The notes beneath the pieces were generated by a model. That model was not told where the DNA came from. It was given only the letters and a program-made list of their open reading frames with translations, and did not search any database. DNA of 64,000 nucleotides, taken from NCBI RefSeq assembly GCF_000224145.3, contig NC_020174.2:2577924-2641923 (forward strand), read 5' to 3'. Shown here one piece after another: positions 10,548 to 24,100 of the stretch (position 1 is the first letter of the stretch; each line of letters begins with the position of its first letter). Made by a program: the position numbers and the translations under genes. The DNA comes from Ciona intestinalis. Its lineage: Eukaryota > Chordata > Ascidiacea > Phlebobranchia > Cionidae.

Positions 10548-13500
10548 TCAATAACCAAGAGAAACACCATCAGCTCTTGGATCTGATCCAACCCAATAAA
10601 CCTCATTTTTAGATTTCCTAGTTTTATCCCATATATTCCTACAAGCAATAACTTGCCCTCTGCCAAACATAGCTCGATCAAACCCCTCAACTGGGCCATT
10701 AACATCATGCCCCAGATGTTTCAACTGCTTCATTACTTCTGGTTGAATACCATTTTCAAGATTAACAGAACCAACAGCACCAGTGTGTCCGGAACCAACC
10801 AAAAATCGAGGTGCATCCAATGCTTGTTGCGGGTCCATTCCAAATTCAATCATGTTTAGTAAAACCTGTTCATATAAAAGTAATTACCATTATTATTACC
10901 TGTTGCTCTATGGTTAGATTGGCAACCTCTAACCCAGAAGCTACAGGTTAAAAGCTTTTCCCCGCTACCATTTTGGGTGTGTATTTGGGCAAGGCACTTA
11001 ACATAAATTGCCTTACCCTTTTGGTCACTAATGGGTTGTTTAAATTATGTGTCCAACAGAAATAAAAATCACCCACAAAGTAACATATGTAGTAGCTTAT
11101 AAGCAGATGGGTAAAGGTTGTATGAAATAAGACATCTGTGTTATAATGTCTGATACTGCGTCGACAAGAGAGAATAATTAAGTGCTATCAGTCTACATGA
11201 ACACGCCATATGTGTTTGTAACATGGAACAACTTATCCAGAATTAGTGTCAGTGATATGATCAGTATAGGCTGTGGCTAAATAAGCATCATTTGTTCTGC
11301 ATATAAATGGTAAAAACAAAATTGGTTAAACAGACTAATGAAATTTCATAATTTTTATTATTTTAAAATACCTGAACATGTCCTTGCGGTTGCATGAAGC
11401 CTCCCATCACTCCATACGACACCAGCAACTCCCCTGTCTTGGCATCAGTGACCATTGCAGGGATAATAGTGTGGTATGGACGTTTACCAGGAGAAACAAC
11501 ATTTGCATGGTCAGGTTTCAAACTAAAATTGAATCCCCGATTTTGTAATGTAAACCCACAACCTCTGGGTACAATGCCAGACCCAAACCCCATGTAGGTG
11601 CTGTTTATGAAAGAACAAACATTCCCATCTTTATCAGCTGTGGTGAAGTACACTGTATCACTCTGAAAATTTCGTATGTCACCTAAAACATATAACATGT
11701 TCATTTAATAATTGCTTAATACCAGTCTATGTTATGTAATAGATAATTTTAAACAATTTAGTCTTTTTTTGTTTTATTTCTGCTAACTTTTGGAGCAGTG
11801 TCTAAAATTTTTATAACACAACTTGTACCTTTGATTTGAATTCATATTTCTGTAATATCACAATTCAGTTACCTGGTAAACATGATTTATTCGCTTTTTT
11901 TAAGTCAATTAAATTAGCTCGGAGTTTTCCATACTTAGTATTCAACATATTTTTAAATGGTAGATCTGAAAAAGATGGATCTGCACAATATTGCAAAGCA
12001 TCCGCGAAACTTAACCTGTAACAATAGAAAGATTAAATAAGTATTGATATACATTACCGCAATAGCAGGGTAAGGTAAGATAAAACACGTTTTCATTCTG
12101 TTTTCTCATTCCATTTGGTGGTAAACAAAATTTTTTTACAGCACTATATAACTGTAGCCTTGCGACTCTCTCAAAAACAGGGAGGTTAATTGTTTAAAAA
12201 AAATGAACATGCAATATGGCATTTAGGTCTAACGGTTTCCCATCTTACCTAACAGCTTCAACCAACAAGTGCAAATACTCTGTGCTATTATGTTTCATTT
12301 CACCAATGTCAAAGTTTTTTAAAATATTCAACGCTTCTAAAGCAACAATGCCTTGTCCATTAGGAGGTATCTCCCACAATCGAAAGCCTAAAAACAGATC
12401 AAATATAATATTTTTCCTGTAATCCACATGTATAAGCATAACGTTACGTGTTTACTGTTTATGGCCTGACATTTCATCTCAAGTTGTAAAACGGGCAGCC
12501 CAGTTTTAAATGAAAACCACCTTTTACCTTGCTGGTGCATTCACTATGTTTATCAATCAGCTTTCTTTTATTTGACAACTAAACAATAACACCCAAGATT
12601 TTGTTAAATGTAAAATAAATCACACCTCTGTTCCTATGTATTGAATTAGTAAATATAACTTATGTACCCTTGTGTTGGGGGCAACAACATTCAGTGTATC
12701 ATTGGTGTTTTGTATTCTGTATGTTAGTTGTGGTAGGTTTTAACAACTCTCGTTTGGCTGTTGATTTCCTTCTCTTCTTTTTTTTAAATAAATAACCTTC
12801 GCTATTGTTTTTCAAAGAGATAAATAAAATTTATGTTTACTACCTTTATAATCAATTGAAATTGGCTCCACAATTGTTGACTCGTGATTTATTAAATCTT
12901 GATGAGTCAACACTCCCCCCATATTTTGAACCACGTCCACAATTTCATCAGCCACCCATCCTTTATAGAATCCATCTTTTCCATGGTTTGCTACACTTTC
13001 AAACACATTAGCCAGGCCTGGGTTTCTAAATACTTCACCAGTTTCTGGTGTGCGCAATGAACCATCTGCATCTAAATAACAAGAACACTGAATGTACTTA
13101 TCCTTATCTCAAACACCAAAATTTTTGAATGAATGAATGTGACTTATTTATCTTTGCCTGGCAGGGCAATGTTATAAAACATGTGTCCTATTTCATACAC
13201 TTTTGCCAACACAACGTATGTATGTAACTGTGTTGTAATTAGTTTTATATTGTCAGTAAAACTTTCTGCATACGCCCAAGATGGTAGGGACACATACGGC
13301 CACAATGGTGGCAGCGTCCAGCCTCAAATGATAACCTCCGGGCTAGAGTTAGGCCTGCTGACAACTGTGATGGTCTCTAACATTTTAAACTTACTTTCAA
13401 CCAACAATTCCTTCCCAAAAACATTTTTTGGATCGAATAATTTTTCCGAGCTTATATTCCATCCATGTGAAGTGATCGGACCAGAAACTGGAAAGCCAGT

Positions 13501-14783
13501 TCTTGCCATAGAAATAACAGGTGACAGTATTTCCTTCAATGTAAGCTTCCCACTTCCAAACTTATCAATACAATCCACAAAACTGGAAAGTTTGGACAGT
13601 TAGATGAGGGCAGTTGTATATTCAGTAGGGCACATTCAGGGTTTTAACATTGGGGTAATGGGCCAAGCCAACTATGGCCTAAATTCCAAGTTCCATTGGC
13701 ATGCTTTACCTTTGGACCTCAGCCATAGAATAATATACTGTTACAACATCAGTTAAGTGTAACACATGTGGTGGTGGCTTTTACCACACTGTATAGGTAT
13801 ACCTTCATATGCTTAAGCCTTAATAACACTTTTAGATGTTTGAAGTATAAAAGTGAAGATTAATGGGTATTAAATAAATGTTCAATACAATAGGCAATGA
13901 CCATGATTCGATAATCATTACTCTGACTAGTAGTGTTTTAATAACTATTATAAATAAAGTTAAAAGTATATTCCTTAGTGTTTAAGTATTGCCATTGGCA
14001 TCGTGCTTCATGTTGGGATCAGTATTTTTAGAACATAGCCTGTTCAGTTGTTCCTATTTATAAGATAACTAATAGGATATATTACAACTATTTGCTGTTT
14101 CATACCCTGCACATGCCCCAGGCACAGTTATTGACAATGGACTCCGATATTCGAATTTATTTTCCTCATTAAATCCGAGTTTGTTGAGATATTCCAATGT
14201 TAATTTTCCTGGTGCTCTTCCACTGCCATTCAAACCAAAGACTTTGTTTTTTGATTTGTCGTAATACAAACAAAACATGTCACCTCCAATACCTGTAAGT
14301 AGCAGCTTAAATAAATTACCATCTTGAGAAAAAGAAACCATTCAGAGGGTAACACTCGTTTTGTTTATGCACTTTTGAGGTGATTTTATTTTCATAAAAT
14401 GTGGTGGTTGTATAAGTGTGGTATGTGATTTTGGGTTTGAAGTTTTGGTGGTATTTCACATACAAAAGTTGCAAAATCATATATGGATAAAAAGTAAGGC
14501 GAGCATTGCCAATGTATGATGGTGGGCGTATCAGTCTTCAAACTTGATATGCACCAATCACTTGTAACTTAGGTTGATTCTTATCGGACCAGTACAATTA
14601 TACCAAATAGTTACCTGTAGAATAAGGTTCCATAAGATTTAAAGCAGCTGCAACCGTTACCGCTGCATCAGCTGCATTTCCACCTTTCTTTAAAATATCA
14701 AGACCAAGTTGAGATGCAAGAGTCTGGCTTGAGGACACACAGCCATTCAAACAATTCAGAACAGATCGTCGGGAATTTAACAT
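10548..14783 (-). CDS. Gamma-glutamyltransferase-like (YwrD-type glutathione hydrolase)
   Basis: An Ntn-hydrolase of the gamma-glutamyltranspeptidase superfamily, closer to the YwrD-like branch than to vertebrate GGT1. Eight exons, in transcript order: 14783-14615, 14292-14106, 13582-13395, 13071-12844, 12387-12249, 12015-11873, 11682-11372, 10865-10548. They total 1,683 nt (560 aa), with all phases consistent. Landmarks: GGNAADAAV and TGIGGDMF near the N-terminus; [38 protein letters not shown], whose Thr (about residue 361) should be the autoprocessing nucleophile; [13 protein letters not shown]; and DPRADG near the C-terminus. No transmembrane anchor or signal peptide is visible, unlike GGT1, so it is probably cytosolic. 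An AG precedes the ATG by a few bases, so a 5' non-coding exon is possible. The natural substrate is inferred only from the family. Confidence 0.92.
10908..11160 (+). mobile_element. tRNA-derived SINE, diverged
   Basis: In the last intron of the GGT-like gene. The middle TGGGCAAGGCACTTAACATA and the tail are clear; the head is worn. Confidence 0.75.
12062..12250 (+). mobile_element. TATAGTAGGG MITE abutting a GGT-like exon
   Basis: Starts GCAGGGTAAGGTAAGATAAAAC and ends CCCATCTTACC. The right end meets exon 5 of the GGT-like gene at 12249, so on the minus strand the intron begins with the MITE's own GTAAGATGGG. Confidence 0.75.
13128..13350 (-). mobile_element. tRNA-derived SINE, diverged
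   Basis: Degenerate minus copy in the GGT-like intron 3 (TTTCATACACTTTTGCC; GGACACATACGGCCACAATG). Confidence 0.6.
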
Positions 14784-15120
14784 TTTGCACTGAAAATTAA
14801 ATAATTTTTTACTATCTGACTGCTAAATGTATTGTAGCGTACGCGCATTAATTATGGTTCAAAATTAAATCTACCTAAAAGCAAAACTAAATTCACATTG
14901 ATTTCTATGGGGTAGATTCCCGTACGGGTATTTCCGTAATTCGTCCATAAAAATATCAGATTTCTATTACATGCACATGTTTGAGGTTACGTAGTTATAA
15001 ATTTGCTCCACGTTTATTCTTTTAAAATTATACGAAAGTCAGAAATATAAATAATATTGTTTGCCTTTTAAAAGAACAGGTACATGCTCTTCTGTATATT
15101 TAACTTAACGCACGTGTTAT
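14784..15120. promoter_or_regulatory. Shared head-to-head promoter, GGT-like gene and WDR46
   Basis: Only 337 bp separate the two divergent start codons, so both promoters and 5' UTRs must fit here unless a 5' exon lies elsewhere. The interval is AT-rich with a few CG-containing stretches (GTAGCGTACGCGC near 14835). No TATA box stands out. It is assigned as a bidirectional promoter by position. Confidence 0.6.
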
Positions 15121-18100
15121 ATGAATAAGATGACTACGAAAGAAGAAGAAACTGCAGAAAATGAAATTGCTGCAAAGGTGGTTTCATAGGTTTTCATTTG
15201 TAAATTGAAGCTGCACCAACATTTTAATATTTCATACCACCGTTATAAAGTTTTAAAAAGTGGTTACTGTACATAAATTGTGCTTAAAATACCTCTAACC
15301 CATTGATTTCATATTCAGGATCCTTTTTATGGCGATGCCCCAATACCTGAAGACAGACTGGAGCGTTATAACAAAGGAACCCGAATTAAAACAAAAAAGA
15401 TAAGAGACAGAAAGTTGAAAGGTAAAAAAATGTTTTAATTTTATATTTTAATATTTTAACTTTTATCTTTTATTCCATTATAGGAACACTTGATTTAACT
15501 GAAAAAAAATATGGCTCTGCTGTTAAACAAGCGGCAAGATATGAACTTCTTCTCACCGAGGAACCAGGGTAGGTTGGAACACATTAGGTTAATTTTACAT
15601 AGTTAATCAAATATGAAAAGGGAAGATTCGCATATGTATAATAAAGCATGCCATATTTATTTAAATTGGTTCTAGTAAATATTTTTGCTAGTTTGTAATA
15701 TCTCAAATGATTTTTTTATAATTTTCATGGGGATCCGATGTAATGGTTTTGCATATTATTCTTTTTTTAGCTGGATGTGTTGCAGTGTAAAAGACATTAC
15801 ATTTAATTTAAAAACGATTTAACAACTGTTGTTTTGTTGCTATATCTTGTCTTTCTATTTAAAGTATTTCTAAATCATCGCTACCATAATAAAAGAAGCA
15901 AATAAAGCTATTATTATAATTTTGATAAATAATATTATTATTTATTAATAATCGAAAAAAAAAGACAAACCACAAGTTGTTTATGTTTTATTAAAAGTTA
16001 AAACCAGGTTGGAAAAAAATGTTTGCATAAAAACATTGTTTTATTTACATTGTTGAATTTGACGAACAGGTTTTTGGAAACAGAGGAGGGTGAGGAGTCA
16101 TGGATGATCGATCAGCAATCCATTGTTAAAGAAGCTGACATCGCAAGCGCAAATAAACATTTTCAACTTAAGCTGGAAGAGTTCGGACCATATAGAATTG
16201 ATTACACAAGAAATGGAAGGTAATGTCACTTGAATTTTTAGTTTGACCAATTGAAATAAATAAATCTATATTGAGAACTGATTTAATAACAAAATGTTGA
16301 AACTATAACAGGAGTCAGGACTTTATTAATATCCTCTATATATTAAATTAAGTGAGCTAATGGGTGTACTGTGTGTCTGTGTATTCTATATGGGCTCATA
16401 AGCATGCCAGGTAACTATAAATTCAGGCTAGAATTAAGTTTGGTTTTTATGAAACAAGATTTTCTAATAAAACATCAACATTTTGCATTTAATCACTAGA
16501 GTTAGCAAACCTTTTTTTGTAATCTGTCTTTAAAAATCAAGGTGGCTAATCCCATATCCCATTATTTGTTTACACCGTCAAAGTTTTAAGCATTTTTTAT
16601 CATTTGTTTATAAATAGACACTTGTTGATTGGTGGGAAGCGGGGCCACGTTGCTGCATTTGATTGGATGACGAAACGACTCACGTGTGAGATGAATGTCA
16701 TGGAATCAGTTGAAGACATCAAGTGAGTTGTGTGGAGCATAGGCGCCAAAGTTTTGATTGTCTAGGTTAGGCAAACTCATAGTTACAAATGTCAACTACT
16801 TATTACATCATACGTAAGCTAATAAGGTAATTAGCACACTCGCACATTACGCACTGGTTAGGGTTTAACTTTCGTATTACTCGTTACGCAGCACGTTGAA
16901 CGTATACACACAGTAGTAGCGGTTGTAAAGTATTGAAAGATCGCAAACTTGCAGGTGCAGACACACGCAATATCCTACGATCTTTGTTTCTATCACAATG
17001 GCGATTGTGAGGTAATGTAGCATCCTAGGTTGGGATTAGGCAATACGTAGGTTACGATAATGGATTGCATCACAAAGCCGTTTGTGACGTAGTGTATCGN
17101 NNNNNNNNNNNNNNNNNNNNNNNNNNNNNNNNNNNNNNNNNNNNNNNNNTCATGGATGATCGATCAACAATCCATTGTTAAAGAAGCTGACATCGCAAGC
17201 GCAAATAAACATTGTCAACTTAAACTGGAAGAGTTCGGACCATACAGAATTGATTACACAAGAAATGGAAGGTAATGTCACTTGAATTTTTAGTTTGACC
17301 AATTGAAATAAAACAAATCTGGTTAAGATATATTGAGAACTGATTTAATAACAAAATGTTGAAACTATAACAGGAGGTTTTTATGAAACAAGATTTTCTA
17401 ATAAAACATCAACATTTTACATTTAATCACTAGAGTTAGCAAACCTTGTTTTGTAATCTGTCTTTAAAAATCAAGGTGGCTAATCCCATATCCCATTATT
17501 TGTTTACATCGTCAAAATTTTAAGCATTTTCTATCATTTGTTTATAAATAGACACTTGTTGATTGGTGGGAAGCGGGGCCACGTTGCTGCATTTGATTGG
17601 ATGACGAAACGACTCACGTGTGAGATGAATGTCATGGAATCAGTTGAAGACATCAAGTGAGTTGTGTGGGGGATATTAGATAGGAAGACTGCATAGGAGC
17701 CAAATCTAAGGTTGCAGGGTATGCTGAATTTTCTGGCACTACATCAATCAGTATATGTCTCGCAGTCTCGGTGTATGGCAAGATGCGGTGGCAAAGTGGT
17801 TTGCACGCCTGCTATCATTGTAGGCATATGTGTCATTGAGCAAGACCCTTAGCAGCAATTGCTTTAACCCAGTGGGCACTTATGGGTTGTCGAAATGATT
17901 AGCCAAACATTATTAAATATAAAAATATACAAAAAAAATCACCAAAAAAGTAACATAAATACTTGTTAACTTGTAAGCGGGCACTAGGTGTATGAAACAG
18001 AATACCTGCTTTTAAGGAATGTTGTTTTCCGGCCATATAAGGATAAAGTAAGTTACATTTAAGACGAAACCCATCCTCTAAGCTACAAAAACAAATTTGA

Positions 18101-21100
18101 AGAAGATTTCCCCCACAGTTAAAGTACATACACATGGCGGCAAAAACATATATATATATATATATGTTAATACTAATCAGCAAAAATTACAGCCAGTGTG
18201 TTAGATTTTTTTCATGGGAATGCCATTTAACTAGCCATCCCCTGTATTTTAAAAAGTTGTGTGCCTATGGTGACTATAATGGTCATGCAGCAGTTTAAGA
18301 GTCTATGCACAATATTGTAACAAACAAAGTAAGGGACATAGTTATAATAAATAATTGTTAATCAATGCAATAACATGCACGTAGGTAAAATATCTGTACA
18401 ATCAACAGCACATGTATCGATTTATGTAGTTTGTACTTTTTGTTGTTAAGTGTGATGTTGTGTACTCGTGTAATCTGTTTAATTTTGTTACATAAGCAAA
18501 AATTAACATTTTTTAACAATTTAACCACTATCCCAATGTCTAGTGGTCAAGGCAGGTAAATTTATAGACACTATTTTCTTATGAAATTTTTTTTATTGGG
18601 TTTTGGGAAAAAAAAACAACAATATCTGTTAGTGCACTGTTTTCAGAATTCAAATATTCAAAACAAGGAAACAGTTTAATGTTTTTATAAAACTCAGTGA
18701 GTTCGTGTCCTCAATTAAACTTGCTACTACTTCCTAGCTGTCTCATGTCATTGAGTTGATTAAAAATTGTTTTAAAACCACAACATATCAAGACTGTAAA
18801 TTAAAAACAAAATGTACAAATTAATGAAATATAAAATATATATATGAACAAGCACACAGGTTTGAAGAAATAAAAACTTCCCAAATCAAAGTAATCTCTG
18901 TGTACTTGTAATCGCTCTGTATACCAACAGTGCATTTGTATTACCCTATGTTTGGTGTTAAAACAGTGACAGTTCATAAGCATTCAGTGCTTTCTACACA
19001 CTGGTGATATCTGGTAACAGTTATGAAGAATATAAGTTTTAGTCAATTGGTATCCATAGTTGAATTGGTTTGCTGCAATATCTCATTTCTTAATTGTTTG
19101 AGGATATTTGTCACTGGTGCTGTAAAAGCAAATCTTTTGGTTATGTTTGGTGTAATCATCTAGTCGTTAAATAAGTCCAATCTCCATCATATTTGACTTT
19201 GTTATGACATCAGCTACTGCATCAAATACAACCTAAACATTAAGTACTAATTAATAAATATAAATATTAAATATTGAATATTAATAATAACTTTATTTGT
19301 TTCTTTAATTATGGTAAAGAAGATTTAGAATTGTTTTAAACGAAAAGACAGAATAAAGGGGCAAAATAACAGTTGTTACACGCTTACAGTTAAAAAAATA
19401 TTTACATTTGAATGGAAAAACATAAAAAAGTGTTCCCTACACCCAGCAGACAATTAACGAGCCATTTATGTTTTAATTAGTTTCAAGTTAAACTTCCAAT
19501 AGAAACAAAAGTGTGCGTAAACACACAACCCGTACAGACTGGTACAGTGGGGAATGTACCACCTTATATAAGAATAATGTACCAGTTGATAAAGAGGTGC
19601 TTTAGCTTTATATTTATATATTTTGCATTTTTTAAATACTATTAGACCAGTGAATGTTGATTTGATTATAACTTCGTACCTCTATGTTTCTTGTGTCCGT
19701 CGCACATGTGAAGTGGCAGTAGATTTCTTTAGTGTCCGGGTGAATGTTTAGGTCTTCGAACTGATGTCGTATATAAACAGATGCTTCAGCGTAGGTGTTT
19801 TTTCCTAAACAAAATATTTTGGTGTTATTTCAATGGTATTTCATTTTGTAAGGATTATATACCACTGTACAGTTGTTATTTTAGATGTTGACTTTTTATG
19901 CTTTCTTATAGGAAACTGCGTTTTTTTATTCTTTAAATGTTGGGCTTGGGATTTTAGGTGTTTCTGAAAGGAATCATAGAAGGCCAACATCTTATATATC
20001 AACTTGTACTAACTATTCCCATTCCAGTATCTTATGCCCAAATCAAATCAGTATCTTATGCTTAAGTTAGGGGTTAATATACTGTGAGATAAATGGTATA
20101 GTGCTTTTGGACCTACATCTTATAGAAGACTTAAGTGACAACATATAAAATCAATTTTCCAGAATGGAAATGTTTGAAATATAGTAGTTTCTGTGTAATG
20201 GGCCAAACAGACATAGTTGAAAATAAAGAAAGTGTTGTATTTTCTTTGCATTGTAAAGTTTAGATTGAAAAAAAATGGTGTGATCCCAAAATAATGATAC
20301 AAACTATATTTGTGTAAAAAACTCTTTTCTATTTTTTAAATTCGTTTTAACTATTTTTATAGTTTGTTATAAATACCTGTATAGTCAGGAAAACATACAG
20401 TCAGGGGCGAATTGAGAATTTTCTGCTGGAACAAATCTTTTTTATTAAGGAAGAGAATCATTGCAGTTTTTGAAAACCAGGAATTGTTGCAGATGGAGTC
20501 GAATAGAACCATTGACTCGTGCATTCGATTCATTTGATCATCTTCTAATAGCACCTGTGGTAATAGTATGTGTAATAGGTAAGGGGAATGTAAGATGTTT
20601 TTTTCCTATTTTTTTAATCCCATTTGGTAGTAAAACAGAATATTTACAGAATTATATAATAACAGCCAACCGTATCCTCATGCATAGTTTAAGCAATTTT
20701 GCCCATTTCAGTGCTTGTTTTACTATTGTTACTGAGACAGGCTAGACAGCTTGTAGTTTAGTATAATTGTATTTGTTTATTTTTAGGTGTAAATATTAGC
20801 TGTAGTTCCCAGTTATTGGATTAATTTGGGGGGTTTATTTTGCAATGTATTGTTTACTTGTGACCCCTTTTAATCTTCTCTTTTCCATAGCCCTTCATGG
20901 TTAAAAGTCTAATATATACAGTACTTTTTGTAAAGTTGATATACTCTTGGGGGCCCTGCAGTTTGTTACACCCAGTTATGAAAAGTCCTGCTTTGTAGTT
21001 TTAAAATTTTGCAATGGGGGTGTTGAATTCTGAATCATTAAATTAGAAATATTTTGCTTAGGTAAAAATGTATAAATTAGGGTTTTTTATGTACCTGATC

Positions 21101-24100
21101 ATAACCACTTAATGCAACAATAAATATAATGGCAGTAACATCTTCAAAGCAATGAATCCATTTCTTTCTTTCCGTTCGTTGTCCCCCGACGTCCAACATT
21201 AAAAAGTTGATGTCTTTAAAAGTAAATCTAAAAAAAATAAAAAAAAATATTCACTTTAAGGATTATGGTTAAAACTGCTTATTTGATCATAGTTTTTTTT
21301 CTGATAAGTGCCTTTTATTTGGGTGACCAGATAGATTGGTTGTTTTCATTTTTGTTTGCTAAGAAGTATATTTAGAAAGTTTCAAAATTATTTTTGTCAT
21401 GTAAAACAATTTCAAAATTGATCCAAAAACAATCTACAAACTTTTTAAAACTAAAATATAATGTAGGCAATGCATAGGTTTTCATAGCTTGTGCATTTGT
21501 TAAGGTGTCTTGCTTTAATCTGATTATACATTCAGGTTTTAGTATTCCATGTAAACTCTTAAAACTTATTGGAAACTTTAATACTGTAAAAATTGAAAAA
21601 AAATTTTCACACATTATCCTGATCATTTGAATGTTCTTTGTTTACTACTAAATGAGACAAAAAGATATTTTGAATGCTCTCATCTTCCCCCAGCATACTA
21701 TACATTCTTTAAAATCAAACAAATCTCAAATTTTTTGTATACTTTGTTTCTGATATTCCTGTTGTAGTCACTCGTGTCCTCAATATATCTTGCTCCGATG
21801 GGATGTAGTTTGGATCTAATATTGTGTCAAGGTTGTTAAGATAATATTCAGCTGAATCAATAAGGTGATACTNNNNNNNNNNNNNNNNNNNNNNNNNNNN
21901 NNNNNNNNNNNNNNNNNNNNNNNNNNNNNNNNNNNNNNNNNNNNNNNNNNNNNNNNNNNNNNNNNNNNNNNNNNNNNNNNNNNNNNNNNNNNNNTACTCA
22001 TTTTTGACAACTATAAGTGTAATTTTTGACAACTATAAGTGTATGTTTTAACAATGTCACCACAGATTTTAAAAAAAACTCTATCCTAGACTACAAAACT
22101 ACAATTTGTAGCACACTAGAATGACCTTATTTCGAAATTTTTTGAAAAAAAAACTGTTGTTCATATTTAATGGATGTAAATAGTTATTGTTAAAATTTGT
22201 AATTTTGTACACATTTTTCCCAAATCCAAAAATAACACATAAAACAAAGTATTGCAAAACATTTTGTTGTTTTTTACTAAGTTAGTGTTAAGAACGCTTT
22301 AAAATTAGGGCAAAAAATAACCCAAGGTTAAAACTTACAACAAATATTTGTCTATTGGAATCCGGTAAAACGCATTTCATGTTTAATGTCTGACTGGTCC
22401 AGTTAGTATAGCTTATAAATTATAAATAACCCCAGCGTGGCATAATTAAGTTTGACTCCCAAGTTTTCAACTCAGCAGTTTTGTGTATTTACTTTTGGTA
22501 TAAACAGCCATGATTGTGTGTTTGTGTAACACAAACTGTGATGTATTTATACTCTATATATCAGGTTGTATTTTCACACTATATATCAAGTTGTACACTG
22601 TATCATATACGCATAGAAAAACAATATATACTAGTAACCATTTAGTTTTGGTATAAACAACCATGGCTATGTATTTGTGCAATACAAAAAAAAGTATTTA
22701 TACATCGTATATCTAGTTGTACACTGTATCATACACGTTAAAAAAATATACATAAATAGTTTTGTGTGTAGGTATGGCTATTTATGTATTTGTGTAATAC
22801 AAATCATCAAGTATTTCTACACTATATTTCATAGTGTACACTCTATAATATATATGCATAAAAAATATATAGTGATTAGGTTTATTGTATTTATAGACTT
22901 AATTCTGGTTGTATTTCTACACTATATTTTATGGTTGTATTTAATATATATATCTTATATTTCTGGTTGTATTTATGCACCTATATATCAGGTACTACAC
23001 AGTATCATATTCACATAGAAAATATATATAGTGATTGGGTTGTATTTGTACACCATTTACTAAGTTGTATTTTGTACAATATTTAACATCACCCACTTGT
23101 ATTCCACCATCTTGCCACAAGTTTTTTATACATTGTCCGATAGTTCCACCAATGTCTTCTGTGTTTGCTGCAGCAGCTGCTAGCAATTTGCCCGCATCGT
23201 TCTGTAATCAAAACATATTTTCAATTTATTCCAAGAATTTGAAACTATTACACTCTTTTTTTGAACATATAATAATAGGAAAAGATGAGACACATTTTTA
23301 TTTTATTTTTTTGTCCCATTCGGTAGTAAACAAAGAACACTCAATAAATTATAAACCTGTATCCTCACGACTCTCATAGACCGTTATTAATTGTTTAAAA
23401 CACAGGATGTTTGGATTTTGGATATTACATGCTAAAGGTGTCTCATCTTTCCCCACAGTACTATCTATAATCATTTTTAAGATTATATTTGGGACAGGGA
23501 CATAGTATTTAAAAAATTCTGTTGTTTAAAAAAATAGCCAGTAATATTATTTCTATTAGTGGGTAGCCACGCAATATGCTTCCAATGCAGACTAAACACG
23601 CATGTGTCATATTTTAAATATTTTATGTCGTACCTCTCTTTCTTTGTCTTCATATTGTATTCCTAACTTGTTCATAGCTACCACCATCGACAGCATGCAT
23701 TGCAATACATTCCCAAACACAATAGGTCTGTTGTAAATGTAATACACTTGTATTAATAATATAATAATAACTTTATTTGTCTCTTTGATAACGGTAGCGA
23801 AGATTTATAAATTATTTTAAACGAAAATAGAGGATATAGCGACAAAACAACAGTTGGTAAATCTGTTCTAATACACTAAGTATTAGGAAACCAATATAAG
23901 TATATTAGTTATGCTAATGAGTTGAATTGTGCCGTCCCTTGTGATTTGTTGTGAATATGACCTTGCACAAACAATTTATAAAATAGAATAGTGCGTGTCA
24001 TTTGTTTAATTAGGAATTGCAGTAATTATTAAAGTATTCTTTTTTTGTAGGTAATTCTTTATAAATATATTGGCATTAAACTAATTTTTAATAAGTTTTT

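Noticed and set aside
17150-17656. Extra WDR46 coding exons
   Set aside because: Including them would repeat a segment that is single in the family, and the block begins at an assembly gap.
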